Below are positions 1 to 9,017 of a stretch of DNA of 64,000 bases, piece after piece. Both the position numbers and the translations under genes were made by a program. Source of the stretch: Brevibacterium spongiae. Its GTDB lineage: Bacteria; Actinomycetota; Actinomycetes; Actinomycetales; Brevibacteriaceae. The notes below the pieces were generated by a model that was given only the letters and a program-made list of their open reading frames with translations, was not told the DNA's origin and searched no databases. Each line of letters starts with the position of its first letter. The stretch's first letter is position 1. The DNA lies in the NCBI RefSeq assembly GCF_026168515.1, contig NZ_CP093443.1, positions 1,488,001 to 1,552,000 of the forward strand, in the 5' to 3' direction.

Positions 1-1
1 C

Positions 2-2575
2 GAGGACAAAGCCAGCTCCCGCAAGGCCAGCGTCAAGGACACCCAGCCGGTCGGCTCCGATGTCGGCCCTCAGGTCGAACTGCATCTGAGCACCGGAGAC
101 TTCGAACTCCGATACGGCAAACGCTGGCTCAAACAGCCCTTCACGGAACTGAACATCCTGCGCCCTGTTCCCGAGCAGCTCAGCGGCGACGAAGCCCATG
201 AGCGATTTCTGTCCATCCTCGACGAAACGGTCGACGTCGATCTGCTCGACGCGCTCGACGTCGCTCAGGGCAGAAGTCTTGCTCAGGCCTCGTTGGCTGA
301 GATCAAAGCGCTGCACGGAGCACTCAGCGAATCGGGCGAGGCGCCCGCTGACCACGATGCGTTCCTCGATCGGATCGAATCCGAATATCTGAGATTCTTC
401 ACGGCCAAAGGCAAAGAGACCGGAGACCTCCGCAGACTCACCGAAGAGCTCCCCGCTGCTGAAGAGCAGTACACGGCCCTCGTTGCACGCAGTGAGGACA
501 TGGACGCACTCGTTGATCGCCACGCTCGTGCCGCCGAACGGCTGCAGACGGTGCGAGAGCAGCTGGGGCAGGCCATGAACGAACGAGACGAGGCGCAGGA
601 GGCGGCGCAGGAGCTGTCCGGACTCAAGGCCGAACTCGAGCGGGCGCAGGAGGCCGCAGAGACGGGGCGGCGCGAAGAGCAGAGGACAGAAGAAGCCTGG
701 AATCGGCGACGGGAACTGATCGCCGAAGCTGCAGCGGCGGAGAAGACCGTGCAGGCGACCGCCGCCGACCGTGACAAGCTCGCAGATCGAGAACACGAAC
801 AGGATGCAGAATTCGGCCGGGCGCAGAAGGCCCTTGAGGACAAGCAGGCCGAACTCGATACCGCGCGCACCGCTGCGAAGTCCGCGTCCGCGAACCTCGC
901 ACGGGCCCGCGCCCGCCGCGAAGTCAGAGACCTGCGCAAGCGGCTGACGAGCGTCCGCGAACAGGAGCGCAGAGCAGCCGAAGCGAAGGCGACGATCGGA
1001 GCGATCGCGGTCACGGCGAAAGACGTCGAACACCTCTCCGGTCTCGTCACCGAGGTGCGCATCGCGACCAAGGCGAAGACCGCGGCGGCCGCGCAGATCA
1101 TCGCCCGACGGCTCGGGGACACGGACGTGAGCATCGACGGAGTGCAGCTGGCCGCCGACGACCGTGAAGAGTTCGCCGTCGTCAAGGACACGCGGATCCT
1201 CATCGATTCCGTCGTCGACATCACTGTGCGACCCGGCCAGTCTCCGGCCGAACTCGACCGAGCCGTCGACGAAGCCGAGTCCGAACTCGACTCCGAGCTC
1301 GAACGTCTCGGGGTGACCTCACTCGACCAGGCCAGAGAGCGCGCAGATGTGCGCACCAGTGCTGAAGCGATTCTCGCCGAGGCGACATCGACCCTGCGTG
1401 CGCTCATCGGCAATGACGACCGCGCCGGACTCGACGCAGCTTTGTCGCGGGCAGAACATCTGGCCGATGAGTCGGGGGAGTCGAACCGAAATGGCACCCA
1501 ACCCGGAGCCGGGGACACCGACGAGGCTGGATCGGACGTTGACTTGGACGTGGATTCGGAAGATGACTCGGACGTCGGCTCGGAAGTCAGCTCGGAAGTC
1601 AGCTCGACGATGATCGAGGAGCTCGAAGCCGCTGTCGAGGAGACTGCAGCAGCCGTCGAGACCGCACAGGACGCCGTCGAATCCGCCCGTCTCACGCTCG
1701 ATTCGGCGCGGAACGGCCGGGATGAGACGAGAGTCGCATCCGTGCGATCGCAGGCTCAGCATGAGCAGTCGACGATGACACTTGAGAACCTCACAGCGCG
1801 ACTTGCCGCTGACCGAGAAGCGCAGTCCGATGAGGAATTGGAGTCAGCGCTCGCCGGTGCCCAGGAGCGGACGGAGACGCTGGCAGCAGACGCGACCGCG
1901 GCCCGTGAACGCTATGCGGCCGCCGACCCGGAGACCTTGGAGATGCGGCTGCAGAACGCACTCCAGCTCGTCGACAGCAAGCAGAGGCAGCAGGAGGCGG
2001 ATCGGCAGGAGGTCGACCGGCTCTCCGCGCTCATCGACGACCGGGCAGGCGAGGGCATCTACGACAAGCTCAAAGCGGCTCAGGAAGCTCTCGAGACCCT
2101 GCAGACGAAGCTCGCACGTCTGCGCCGTCAGGCGAACGCGATCAGCCTGCTGCGAGAGACCGTGCGCACACACAAGGAAGAGGCCCAGCGGAAGTACGTG
2201 GCACCGTTCAAGGAACAGATCGAACGGTTGGGGCGCGTGATCTTCGGGCAGGGGCTGTCGGTGGAGATCTCCGAGGACCTCGAGATCGTCTCCCGCACAC
2301 TGGACGGCAGAACCGTGGGCTTCGAATCACTGTCGGGCGGAACGAAAGAGCAGCTGGCACTCCTCGGCCGGCTCGCCGTGGCGACACTGGTCGATGAGAC
2401 CTCGGGTGCACCGGTGATCCTCGACGACGCCTTCGGCTTCGCCGACGAGAAGCGTCTGGCCGCCCTCAACGTCATCCTCGGCAACGTCGGACGCAACGCG
2501 CAGGTCATCCTGCTCACCTGTCAGCCGGGCCGCTTCGGTGCGATCGGCGGAGCGGAGACCGTCAGCCTGGCCTGA
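2..2575 (+). CDS. Rad50/SbcC-like coiled-coil AAA ATPase, 5' end outside window
   Basis: The frame is open from base 2, so the N-terminal half, including Walker A, lies upstream; about 857 residues are visible. The middle is long heptad-rich coiled coil (Glu/Ala/Arg/Gln-rich). The C-terminus is an ABC-type head: signature motif LSGGTKEQLALLGRLA near visible residue 777, and Walker B with VILDDAFGF near residue 806. This is the layout of SMC/Rad50/SbcC and YhaN-type ATPases that act on DNA ends or in repair; which subfamily cannot be decided without the N-terminus. An odd Asp/Ser/Glu-rich stretch (visible residues about 504-535, bases about 1513-1605) interrupts the coiled coil. A nuclease partner (SbcD/YhaO type) would be expected just upstream. 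The ATPase class is certain, the exact role is inferred. Confidence 0.85.
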   Translation, partial: EDKASSRKASVKDTQPVGSDVGPQVELHLSTGDFELRYGKRWLKQPFTELNILRPVPEQLSGDEAHERFLSILDETVDVDLLDALDVAQGRSLAQASLAEIKALHGALSESGEAPADHDAFLDRIESEYLRFFTAKGKETGDLRRLTEELPAAEEQYTALVARSEDMDALVDRHARAAERLQTVREQLGQAMNERDEAQEAAQELSGLKAELERAQEAAETGRREEQRTEEAWNRRRELIAEAAAAEKTVQATAADRDKLADREHEQDAEFGRAQKALEDKQAELDTARTAAKSASANLARARARREVRDLRKRLTSVREQERRAAEAKATIGAIAVTAKDVEHLSGLVTEVRIATKAKTAAAAQIIARRLGDTDVSIDGVQLAADDREEFAVVKDTRILIDSVVDITVRPGQSPAELDRAVDEAESELDSELERLGVTSLDQARERADVRTSAEAILAEATSTLRALIGNDDRAGLDAALSRAEHLADESGESNRNGTQPGAGDTDEAGSDVDLDVDSEDDSDVGSEVSSEVSSTMIEELEAAVEETAAAVETAQDAVESARLTLDSARNGRDETRVASVRSQAQHEQSTMTLENLTARLAADREAQSDEELESALAGAQERTETLAADATAARERYAAADPETLEMRLQNALQLVDSKQRQQEADRQEVDRLSALIDDRAGEGIYDKLKAAQEALETLQTKLARLRRQANAISLLRETVRTHKEEAQRKYVAPFKEQIERLGRVIFGQGLSVEISEDLEIVSRTLDGRTVGFESLSGGTKEQLALLGRLAVATLVDETSGAPVILDDAFGFADEKRLAALNVILGNVGRNAQVILLTCQPGRFGAIGGAETVSLA

Positions 2576-2676
2576 GGACCGAGCGATGGCATGTGCACCG
2601 CAGGCGGCGGCGCAGCCCGCGCCGGCTCGGTGATCGGGAAATCAACCGGCAAGTCACCATGCGTTAGCCTGAAGCC

Positions 2677-2910
2677 ATGGCTGCAAGGACTTACAAGGAC
2701 GAAGTCATCGTCCACTGCTCAGGCGACGGGTACTACCGGACACGATGGATCCCCTTCGTGTCTTTCAAATCCATTCGGTTCGGCGCCTATCGGTTCCAGC
2801 GCTGCCCGGTCCATGACCGCTGGGAACTGGCGGGGATCGTCGACGACGAGGACCTCACCACCGAGATTAGGGCCGAAGCCGACAGATACCCGGCCTCCCG
2901 CATCCCCTGA
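2677..2910 (+). CDS. Small conserved-looking protein, function unknown
   Basis: A 77-residue basic/aromatic protein containing two Cys (one in VHCSGDGYY, one in QRCPVHDRWEL) and several Trp/Tyr/Phe. I cannot assign a known domain; it resembles short actinobacterial proteins with a CPVHDRW-like C-terminal motif. No ribosome binding site precedes the ATG. Instead TAGCCT (2665-2670) lies six bases before it, as expected for a leaderless transcript. Codon use matches the neighbours and it sits alone between convergent units. Confidence 0.6.
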   Translation: MAARTYKDEVIVHCSGDGYYRTRWIPFVSFKSIRFGAYRFQRCPVHDRWELAGIVDDEDLTTEIRAEADRYPASRIP

Positions 2911-2915
2911 GGGAA

Positions 2916-2938
2916 CCTCCCACATGCCGTGAGGGAGG
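2916..2938. terminator. Hairpin between convergent genes
   Basis: CCTCCC (2916-2921) and GGGAGG (2933-2938) form an inverted repeat just after the stop of the 77-residue gene and before the 3' end of the acyl-CoA ligase gene, where a terminator for both strands is expected. There is no clear T-tract. Confidence 0.45.
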
Positions 2939-2988
2939 CACATCATCCGCAGCTCGCCGACGGCGCCTCAGACAAGCAACCCCACCTA

Positions 2989-4707
2989 CTACTCCGTGGC
3001 GGTGGCCGCCGCGCGTGCCGCTTGAGCGGCTTCGACGGCATCGGCGCGGATGGTTCGGCGGAGGATCTTGCCCGAACTCGTCTTGGGCAGCTGATCGATG
3101 AACGTCACCTGATGCGGTGCCTTGTAGGAGGCGAGCTTCTCACGGCAGAAGGTCATGATCTCCTGGGCGGTCGCCTCGGCGCCGGGCTGCAGAGTGACGA
3201 ACGCGGCGACGTCCTCCCCACGATAGTCGTCGGGAATGCCGACGACGGCGGCTTCCTGCACGGCCGGATGCGTATAGAGAACATCCTCGACCTCACGCGG
3301 CCACACCTTGAATCCGGAGGCATTGATCATGTCCTTCTTCCGGTCGACGATGAACAGCCAGCCGTCCTCACGCATGAAGCCGACGTCACCGGTGTGCAAT
3401 TCGCCGTTCGGGATCTGTTCGGCCGTGGCCTGCGGATTGTTGAGGTAGCTTGAGACGACCTGCGGTCCGGAGATCGCGACCTCACCGACCTCGCCGGGCC
3501 CCACCGGCTGACCGTCATCGTCGAGGATGCGGATCATCACGTCTGCCTGGGGAAGACCGCACGCGAGGTTGCCGCTGTCCGGGTCGACCGGCGCTTTGAA
3601 ACCGCGGGGCACGGTGGCGACCTGTGCACAGGTTTCGGACAGTCCGTACCCCTGCCCGACGTAGATGTTCGCGCGATCCTCGAACTTGTTGACTAGGCCC
3701 TCCGGAAGGGGTGCACCACCGGACATGAGGGACTTGAACGAGGCGAACTTCTCAGCGCTGAAATTCGGGTGTGCCAGCATCGCCGTGTAGATGGTCGCGG
3801 GTCCTGCCATATACGTCGGTTTCTCCTGGTCGCACAGTTCGATGAGGGAACCCGGGTCGAACCGGTAGTTGAGGATGAGCCGGGCGCCTCCGGCAACCCC
3901 TGCGAGGAATTGGCAGATGAAGCCGGTGATGTGGAACAGCGGGGCGAGCGAGACGAAGCCGTCGCCGGGAACGAAGTCGGCGTTGCGCAGACAGTAGCGG
4001 GAATTGCTCGAAATGTTCGCCTGCGTGGCTGCGGCTCCCTTGGAGCGCCCCGAGGTTCCCGAGGTGTAGGCGATGAGCCCGAGGTCGGAGGGTTCGGGGG
4101 AGTGCGGGGTGAAATCGGTATCGAGATTGTCGGCGACCGCGGCCGCGAACTCGAATCGTCCCTCGACCGCGGGCAGCTCGTCGAAGCGCGGCATCGTGTC
4201 GAACATCGCGAAGATCGCGTCGGGACCCTCCGTCTGGAAGTTCCGGTCGTCGTTGAGCACGACGAGGGGGATTCCGGCGGTGAAATCCTTGACGCGGTCG
4301 AGGTAGGCCGCCTGGGAGACGACGAGTCCCTTGACAGCGGAGTCGGCGAAGATGTGTTCGAGCTCCCCGCGATACATCGGGTTCAGCGGGACGACAGTGC
4401 CGCCGGCCTTCCAGATCCCATAGGTCGCAATGACGAACGCCGGGGTGTTCTGGTCATAGATGCCGATGCGGTCGCCGCGTTGGATGCCCTGAGGCGTGAG
4501 GAACGCGGCGAAGGCAGTGGACCACCGGTCGAACTCAGCCCAGGTGAGAGAGAAGCCGTAGTAGGTGATTCCTTCGGCATCGCCATGTGCTGCCACGGTG
4601 GCCGCCAGATCGGCCAGCGGAGTGGAGTCGGGCAGCACGAGCGGTTCCTGAACCACATCGCCCAAGGTGGTGAGCCAGGGCCGGGAGTCGAACCAACTGT
4701 TCGTCAT
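2989..4707 (-). CDS. AMP-forming acyl-CoA synthetase (LvaE-like position)
   Basis: A 572-residue ANL-superfamily ligase: ATP plus carboxylic acid plus CoA gives acyl-CoA, AMP and PPi. It has the P-loop YTSGTSGRSKGAA, the GYGLSET motif, the hinge TGDVGFMREDGWLFIVDRKK, and the catalytic Lys near the C-terminus in LPKTSSGKILRR. The chosen ATG (4705-4707) has AAAGGA about seven bases upstream; an in-frame ATG 33 bases earlier lacks a site. It is the last gene of a minus-strand operon (kinase, SDR, acyl-CoA dehydrogenase, ligase), 80 bases after the dehydrogenase. Context suggests it activates levulinate, 4-hydroxyvalerate or another 4-oxo/4-hydroxy acid; substrate is inference. A general medium-chain fatty acid ligase is the alternative. 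Confidence 0.88.
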   Translation of the reverse strand: MTNSWFDSRPWLTTLGDVVQEPLVLPDSTPLADLAATVAAHGDAEGITYYGFSLTWAEFDRWSTAFAAFLTPQGIQRGDRIGIYDQNTPAFVIATYGIWKAGGTVVPLNPMYRGELEHIFADSAVKGLVVSQAAYLDRVKDFTAGIPLVVLNDDRNFQTEGPDAIFAMFDTMPRFDELPAVEGRFEFAAAVADNLDTDFTPHSPEPSDLGLIAYTSGTSGRSKGAAATQANISSNSRYCLRNADFVPGDGFVSLAPLFHITGFICQFLAGVAGGARLILNYRFDPGSLIELCDQEKPTYMAGPATIYTAMLAHPNFSAEKFASFKSLMSGGAPLPEGLVNKFEDRANIYVGQGYGLSETCAQVATVPRGFKAPVDPDSGNLACGLPQADVMIRILDDDGQPVGPGEVGEVAISGPQVVSSYLNNPQATAEQIPNGELHTGDVGFMREDGWLFIVDRKKDMINASGFKVWPREVEDVLYTHPAVQEAAVVGIPDDYRGEDVAAFVTLQPGAEATAQEIMTFCREKLASYKAPHQVTFIDQLPKTSSGKILRRTIRADAVEAAQAARAAATATE

Positions 4708-4787
4708 TGAACATCCTTTCTCGGTGGGCCCGCGCATCATCAGTCGGACCCGGTGGGTTTCACAGTATCGCGCAGGCCGGAGCGGTC

Positions 4788-5993
4788 TCAGGCCCGGTAC
4801 TTCTTGATCTCATTGCGGGCGATGGAACGTTTGTGCACCTCATCGGGCCCGTCTGCCAGGCGCAGGGTGCGCATGTGCGCCCACAGCCTCGCCAGCGGGA
4901 AGTCATCGGTGACTCCACCGCCGCCATGGACCTGTATCGCCCGGTCGATGACCTTGAGCGCCATCGACGGAGCGACGACCTTGATCTCTGCGATCTCGTT
5001 CTTCGCCACTTTGTTGCCGTGCTTGTCCATCATGTCCGCGGCATGCAGGGTGAGCAGGCGGGCCTGGTCGATCTCGATCCGGGACTCGGCGATCCAGTCC
5101 TGGATATTCGCACGATTGGAGAGCTTCTCACCGAACGTCACCCGCTCCTCGGCGCGTCTGACCATGAGTTCGAGGGCGCGTTCGGCGGCACCGATGGCGC
5201 GCATGCAGTGGTGGATGCGGCCGGGCCCCAGCCTGGCCTGGCTGATGGCGAAGCCCTCGCCTTCGCCCTTGAGGATGTCCTTGAACGGCACGAACACGTC
5301 CTCGAAGACGATCTCGGCGTGCCCTTCCCGATCGGCGTAGCCGAAGACGGGCAGATTGCGCACCACGGTGAGGCCGGGAGCGTCGATGGGCACGACGAGC
5401 ATCGACTGCTGCCGGTGCACCTCGGCGGTCGGGTCGGTCTTGCCCATGACGATGAGGACCCGGCAGTTCGGGTGCATGCCGTTGGAGGCGAACCATTTGC
5501 GTCCGTTGAGCACGAACCCGTCGGCGGTGCGCTCCATGCGCATCTCCACGTTCGTGGCGTCGGAGCTGGCCACCGCAGGTTCGGTCATCGCGAACGCCGA
5601 GGCCATCCGCCCTTCGAGCAGCGGGCGCAGGTACTTCTCCTTGTGCTCATCGGTGCCGAAGAGGGTGAAGACCTCCATGTTGCCCGTGTCCGGGGCGTTG
5701 CAGTTGATCGCCTCCGGAGCGATCTCGATGCTGCGGCCGGTGATCTCGGCCAGGGGCGCGTATTCGAGGTTCGTCAGTCCCGGGCCCCAATCGGAATGAG
5801 GGTGGAACAGATTCCACAGTCCCTGCCGCTTCGCTTCGGCCTTGAGATCCTCGAGGACCTGGGGCTGCGTGTGCGGGCTGGCGGCCTCCGCCATCTGCTC
5901 GGCATAGACGCGTTCAGCGGGGTAGACGAATTCGTCCATGAACGTGTTGAGGCGGTTCTGATAGTCGCGTCCGCGTTCGGTCGTTTCCAACAC
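4788..5993 (-). CDS. Acyl-CoA dehydrogenase (ACAD10/11- and LvaC-like)
   Basis: A 401-residue FAD-dependent acyl-CoA dehydrogenase with the usual N-terminal helical, middle beta (AFAMTEPAVASSDATNVEMR) and C-terminal helical domains, ending in VHGGGGVTDDFPLARLWAHMRTL. The GTG start (5991-5993) is preceded by AAGGAG at good spacing and lies 25 bases after the SDR stop. Family members next to an APH-type kinase gene, or fused to it in animal ACAD10/ACAD11, are known to convert phosphorylated 4-hydroxyacyl-CoA to an enoyl-CoA by eliminating phosphate. Here the kinase is in the same operon, so the same role is likely. An ordinary beta-oxidation dehydrogenase is the alternative. Confidence 0.88.
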   Translation of the reverse strand: MLETTERGRDYQNRLNTFMDEFVYPAERVYAEQMAEAASPHTQPQVLEDLKAEAKRQGLWNLFHPHSDWGPGLTNLEYAPLAEITGRSIEIAPEAINCNAPDTGNMEVFTLFGTDEHKEKYLRPLLEGRMASAFAMTEPAVASSDATNVEMRMERTADGFVLNGRKWFASNGMHPNCRVLIVMGKTDPTAEVHRQQSMLVVPIDAPGLTVVRNLPVFGYADREGHAEIVFEDVFVPFKDILKGEGEGFAISQARLGPGRIHHCMRAIGAAERALELMVRRAEERVTFGEKLSNRANIQDWIAESRIEIDQARLLTLHAADMMDKHGNKVAKNEIAEIKVVAPSMALKVIDRAIQVHGGGGVTDDFPLARLWAHMRTLRLADGPDEVHKRSIARNEIKKYRA

Positions 5994-6018
5994 TTGGGCT
6001 CCTTGTGCTCGATCGGGG

Positions 6019-6813
6019 TCAGTGGTCGTTCAGGCGTGCTTGGTATCGGGACATGCCGCGCAGCCAGCGGTCGTAGTCGCTGCCCTTCATGCGGTACATC
6101 TCGAGGACTTCCGGGTGGGGCAGGATGAGGAACTGCTCGGCTTCGACCGCGTCGAGGACGATGGCGGCCACTTCGGCGGGTTCGAGGACGGCGCCGGCCG
6201 AGGTCACAGCCTGCTGTGCCGCGCCGTCGTCAGCGCCGGCGGCATCATGCAGATTCGTGTTCACTCCCATCGGGCAGACCACCGAGGCGCGGATTCCGTC
6301 ATCGCGGTAGGTCATCGCCAGCCATTCGGCGAAGCCGACAGAGGCGTGCTTGGTCACCGAATACGCGGCCGAACCGATCTGTGTGAGCAGACCCGCCGCC
6401 GAGGCGGTCGCCACGAAGTATCCGGAACCGGCCTTCTGCCAGCGGGGGACGAGGGCCTGAGCGGCGCGGATATGAGCGCGCATGTTGACGTCGATGATGG
6501 CGTCCCAGTCCGCATCGGTCTCACCGAGCATCGCGGGTCCGATGATCCCGGCATTTGCGAAGTACATGTCCACCTCGCCGAGGCGGTCGTCGGCGAAGGC
6601 GATGAGTTCACCGACCCCTGCCACCGAGGACACATCCCCGGTCCAGGCGTGGGCACCATCGCCGAGGCCGGCTGCGGTGGCTGCGACCGTTGGCGCGAGG
6701 TCGGCGAGGACGACCGATGCCCCGCGCTCGAGCAGCTCTGCAGCGAGGGCGGCTCCGATGCCGCCGGCCGCCCCTGTGACGACTGCCCGTCTGCCCGCGA
6801 CCGTGGCCGTCAT
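6019..6813 (-). CDS. Short-chain dehydrogenase/reductase (LvaD-like position)
   Basis: A 264-residue classical SDR with the NAD(P) motif TGAAGGIG (residues 13-20), NAG (87-89), and catalytic Ser138, Tyr151 and Lys155 in YSVTK. The ATG (6811-6813) overlaps the stop of the kinase gene as ATGA, implying translational coupling; an upstream in-frame extension into the kinase gene is Arg/Pro-rich and clearly not coding. In the lva pathway an SDR interconverts the 4-oxo and 4-hydroxy acyl-CoA. That role is inferred from the operon. Confidence 0.85.
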   Translation of the reverse strand: MTATVAGRRAVVTGAAGGIGAALAAELLERGASVVLADLAPTVAATAAGLGDGAHAWTGDVSSVAGVGELIAFADDRLGEVDMYFANAGIIGPAMLGETDADWDAIIDVNMRAHIRAAQALVPRWQKAGSGYFVATASAAGLLTQIGSAAYSVTKHASVGFAEWLAMTYRDDGIRASVVCPMGVNTNLHDAAGADDGAAQQAVTSAGAVLEPAEVAAIVLDAVEAEQFLILPHPEVLEMYRMKGSDYDRWLRGMSRYQARLNDH

Positions 6814-7832
6814 GGCTTCTCCAACAGTTCGAGGGCTTGGCGGGCAAGGTCTTCGACGCCTTCGCCGGCCGCCTCGGGGTCGAGGTCGAGGTCGCCCATC
6901 TTCCCTGTCGCCAAGCGGGTGTACACACCCTCGCGGATGCAGGCCAGCTTCCACATTGCGAAGGCCGAATAATAGTCGACGTCGTGGACCTCGTGACCGC
7001 TGACGGCCTGGTACCGATCGATGAGTTCGGCGCTCGTGGGGAATCCGTCTTCGGGGCGGGGCACCCAGATGCTCGTGAACTCCTCGGGCACAGTGAGCAT
7101 GGCGATGAAGTAGCCGAGGTCGGTGAGCACCTCGCCGACAGCGGTGAGCTCCCAGTCGACGACCGCGTTGACCGTCCCGTCGGGCGCGAAGATCATGTTG
7201 TTCGGTTTGAAGTCCCCGTGTGCGATTCCCACGGGGCTGCCCGCCGGATCCGGCATCGCCTGGGCCAGAACGTCGTGGACTTCGTGGATCATGGGCGTTT
7301 CGCGCATGGAGATCTGCTCGACTTGGCCGATCCAGCGTCTCAGCTGACGTTCGATGAGCCCGCCGGGCCGGCGCAGATCCGACAGCCCCACCGCGTCGAC
7401 GTCGACGGCGTGGATGGCGGCCAGGGCATCGACCATGCCGAATGCGCAGTCGCGTCGGTTCTCGGCCGGAATCGATTCCCAGTCGGTCGGTGTATGGATC
7501 GGCAGTCCCGGGCAGTGGTCCATGAAGACGAAGGGAACGTCGAGGACTTCCGGGTCGTCGACGATCTCGAGGACGTTCGGCACCGGAACGCCGCTGCCGC
7601 TGAGCGCGGCCATGATCCGGCCCTCCCGTGCGACGTTGTGCGCACTGCCGCCTTCATGGCCCAGCGGCGGACGGCGCAGCACCCAGCGAGGAGAACCGTC
7701 GACAGTGATCGTGAACGTGAGGTTCGAACGGCCGACGGACATCACCTCGACGCCGAAATCACTGATTCCGAATCTCTGCTCGATCCATCTGCCGATGCTG
7801 TGCGCATCGAATCCTGCCGGTGCCTGCGTCAT
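6810..7832 (-). CDS. APH-family kinase (ACAD10/11 kinase-domain / LvaA-like)
   Basis: A 340-residue aminoglycoside-phosphotransferase-fold protein. It has the Brenner-type motif HGDFKPNN (His205, Asp207, Asn211) and the metal-binding DWE (Asp226-Glu228) followed by TDLGY. First gene of the operon, with a GAAGG-type site before the ATG. In Pseudomonas LvaA, and in ACAD10/ACAD11, this kinase type phosphorylates 4-hydroxyacyl-CoA so that an acyl-CoA dehydrogenase can eliminate the phosphate. The four enzyme types of lva (kinase, ACAD, SDR, ligase) are all here. A homologue of the small LvaB partner was not found. Antibiotic resistance is unlikely given this context. Confidence 0.85.
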   Translation of the reverse strand: MTQAPAGFDAHSIGRWIEQRFGISDFGVEVMSVGRSNLTFTITVDGSPRWVLRRPPLGHEGGSAHNVAREGRIMAALSGSGVPVPNVLEIVDDPEVLDVPFVFMDHCPGLPIHTPTDWESIPAENRRDCAFGMVDALAAIHAVDVDAVGLSDLRRPGGLIERQLRRWIGQVEQISMRETPMIHEVHDVLAQAMPDPAGSPVGIAHGDFKPNNMIFAPDGTVNAVVDWELTAVGEVLTDLGYFIAMLTVPEEFTSIWVPRPEDGFPTSAELIDRYQAVSGHEVHDVDYYSAFAMWKLACIREGVYTRLATGKMGDLDLDPEAAGEGVEDLARQALELLEKP

Positions 7833-7848
7833 CCTTGACCTTCCCGAG

Positions 7849-7862
7849 TGAACAATCGTTCA
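7849..7862. promoter_or_regulatory. TetR-like palindrome before the lva-like operon
   Basis: TGAACAATCGTTCA has perfect arms TGAAC/GTTCA around four bases and sits 17 bases upstream of the kinase ATG, in the divergent region shared with the oxidoreductase gene at 8007. Closely related half sites (GAACGATT / ATCGTTCA) recur before the acyl-CoA dehydrogenase gene at 39367. Operators of this shape are typical of TetR repressors of acyl-CoA catabolism; the regulator is not in the window. Confidence 0.5.
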
Positions 7863-8006
7863 GTAGAGTTCACAGTATTCAACCCGGGCGGGGGAGTCAA
7901 GCCGTGAAAGTGACCGCGCTCACCACGCCCGATGTGATAGTTCTGAAGAGATCATCGACACCGGAGCCGCGTGGCTCCGGGTGCGACCAACGTAAGTGAG
8001 GACACT

Positions 8007-8978
8007 ATGAAAGCCATTCGCGTCACCGCTCTGACCGGCCCCGATGATGTCGAGCTCGCCGAGGTGGAGCGTCCGGTGCCGGGACCGGGCCAGGTGCTCA
8101 TCAAGGTCGCCTACGCCGGGGTGACCTTCCCCGAGCTGCTGCAGACCCGGGGCCTGTACCAGGTCAAGCACGATCTGCCTTTCACCCTCGGGTCCGAGGC
8201 CTCCGGAGTCGTCGCCGAGGCAGGACCGGATTCCCGCTATTCCATCGGTGACCGGGTCGCTGCGATCACAGGCTCCGGAACCTTCGCCGAATACCTCGTC
8301 GCCGGAGACGAAGCCACGGTGCCGGTGCCGGATTCGGTGAGCCTGGCCGACGCCGCGGGCATGCCGATGAACGTGCTCACCGCCGACTTCGCGCTGCGAG
8401 TGCGCGCGAATGCGCAGCCGGGGCAGAGTCTGCTCGTCCACGGGGCCGCCGGCGGCCTCGGTTCGGCCGCGGTGCAGATGGGCCTGGCTATGGGGCTCGA
8501 GGTCATCGCCGTCGTCTCGACCGACGCGAAAGCCGAAGCGGTGCGTGAGCTCGGTGCGACCCACGTGGTCTTCGCGAACGGCTTCAAGGATGCGACGAAG
8601 GAGATCTTCGCGAACGGTGTCGACTTCGTCTTCGACCCGGTCGGCGGTGACCGCTTCACCGACTCCACGCGTGTCCTCGCCCCATTCGGTCGGCTGCTCG
8701 TTCTCGGCTTCACCGCCGGCGAGATCCCCTCGATCAAGGTCAACCGGCTGCTGCTCAAGAACATCTCCGTCGACGGTGTCGCCTGGGGCGCCGCCGCCTT
8801 CGGTCATCCCACCTACATCACCGAGCAGTGGGAGACGGTGCGCGAGCACGTGGCGGCCGGTCGGCTCAATCCGCGCATCCACGCGACCTACCCGCTCGAG
8901 CGGACGGCGGCGGCGATCAGGGAACTTGACGAACGCACCGTGATGGGAAAGGTGCTCCTTGAAGTCGCGGGAGAATGA
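8007..8978 (+). CDS. Quinone oxidoreductase-type MDR dehydrogenase
   Basis: A 323-residue medium-chain dehydrogenase/reductase of the zinc-free QOR/crotonyl-reductase-like group. It has an N-terminal GroES-like fold and a nucleotide-binding region with HGAAGGLGSAAVQMGLA. The Cys/His zinc ligands of true alcohol dehydrogenases are absent. Likely NADPH-dependent reduction of a quinone or enone/enoyl substrate. Start ATG at 8007 has GTGAGGA upstream. It is divergent from the lva-like operon across the palindrome at 7849, so co-regulation is possible. Confidence 0.82.
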   Translation: MKAIRVTALTGPDDVELAEVERPVPGPGQVLIKVAYAGVTFPELLQTRGLYQVKHDLPFTLGSEASGVVAEAGPDSRYSIGDRVAAITGSGTFAEYLVAGDEATVPVPDSVSLADAAGMPMNVLTADFALRVRANAQPGQSLLVHGAAGGLGSAAVQMGLAMGLEVIAVVSTDAKAEAVRELGATHVVFANGFKDATKEIFANGVDFVFDPVGGDRFTDSTRVLAPFGRLLVLGFTAGEIPSIKVNRLLLKNISVDGVAWGAAAFGHPTYITEQWETVREHVAAGRLNPRIHATYPLERTAAAIRELDERTVMGKVLLEVAGE

Positions 8979-8979
8979 A

Positions 8980-8999
8980 TCGCCGACGAGTGACGGCGA
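8980..8999. terminator. Hairpin between convergent genes
   Basis: TCGCCG (8980-8985) and CGGCGA (8994-8999) flank an eight-base loop directly after the oxidoreductase stop codon and before the 3' end of the convergent helicase gene. No T-tract. Confidence 0.4.
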
Positions 9000-9017
9000 C
9001 GGCCGTGGGTAACGCTG

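Noticed and set aside
283..1695. A 470-codon Ser/Arg/Ala-rich frame on the minus strand opposite the coiled-coil ATPase
   Set aside because: A mirror of the coiled coil; composition is nonsense for a protein.
6810..7832. Aminoglycoside resistance gene
   Set aside because: It shares the APH fold but sits in an acyl-CoA operon and matches the ACAD10/11-type kinase group.
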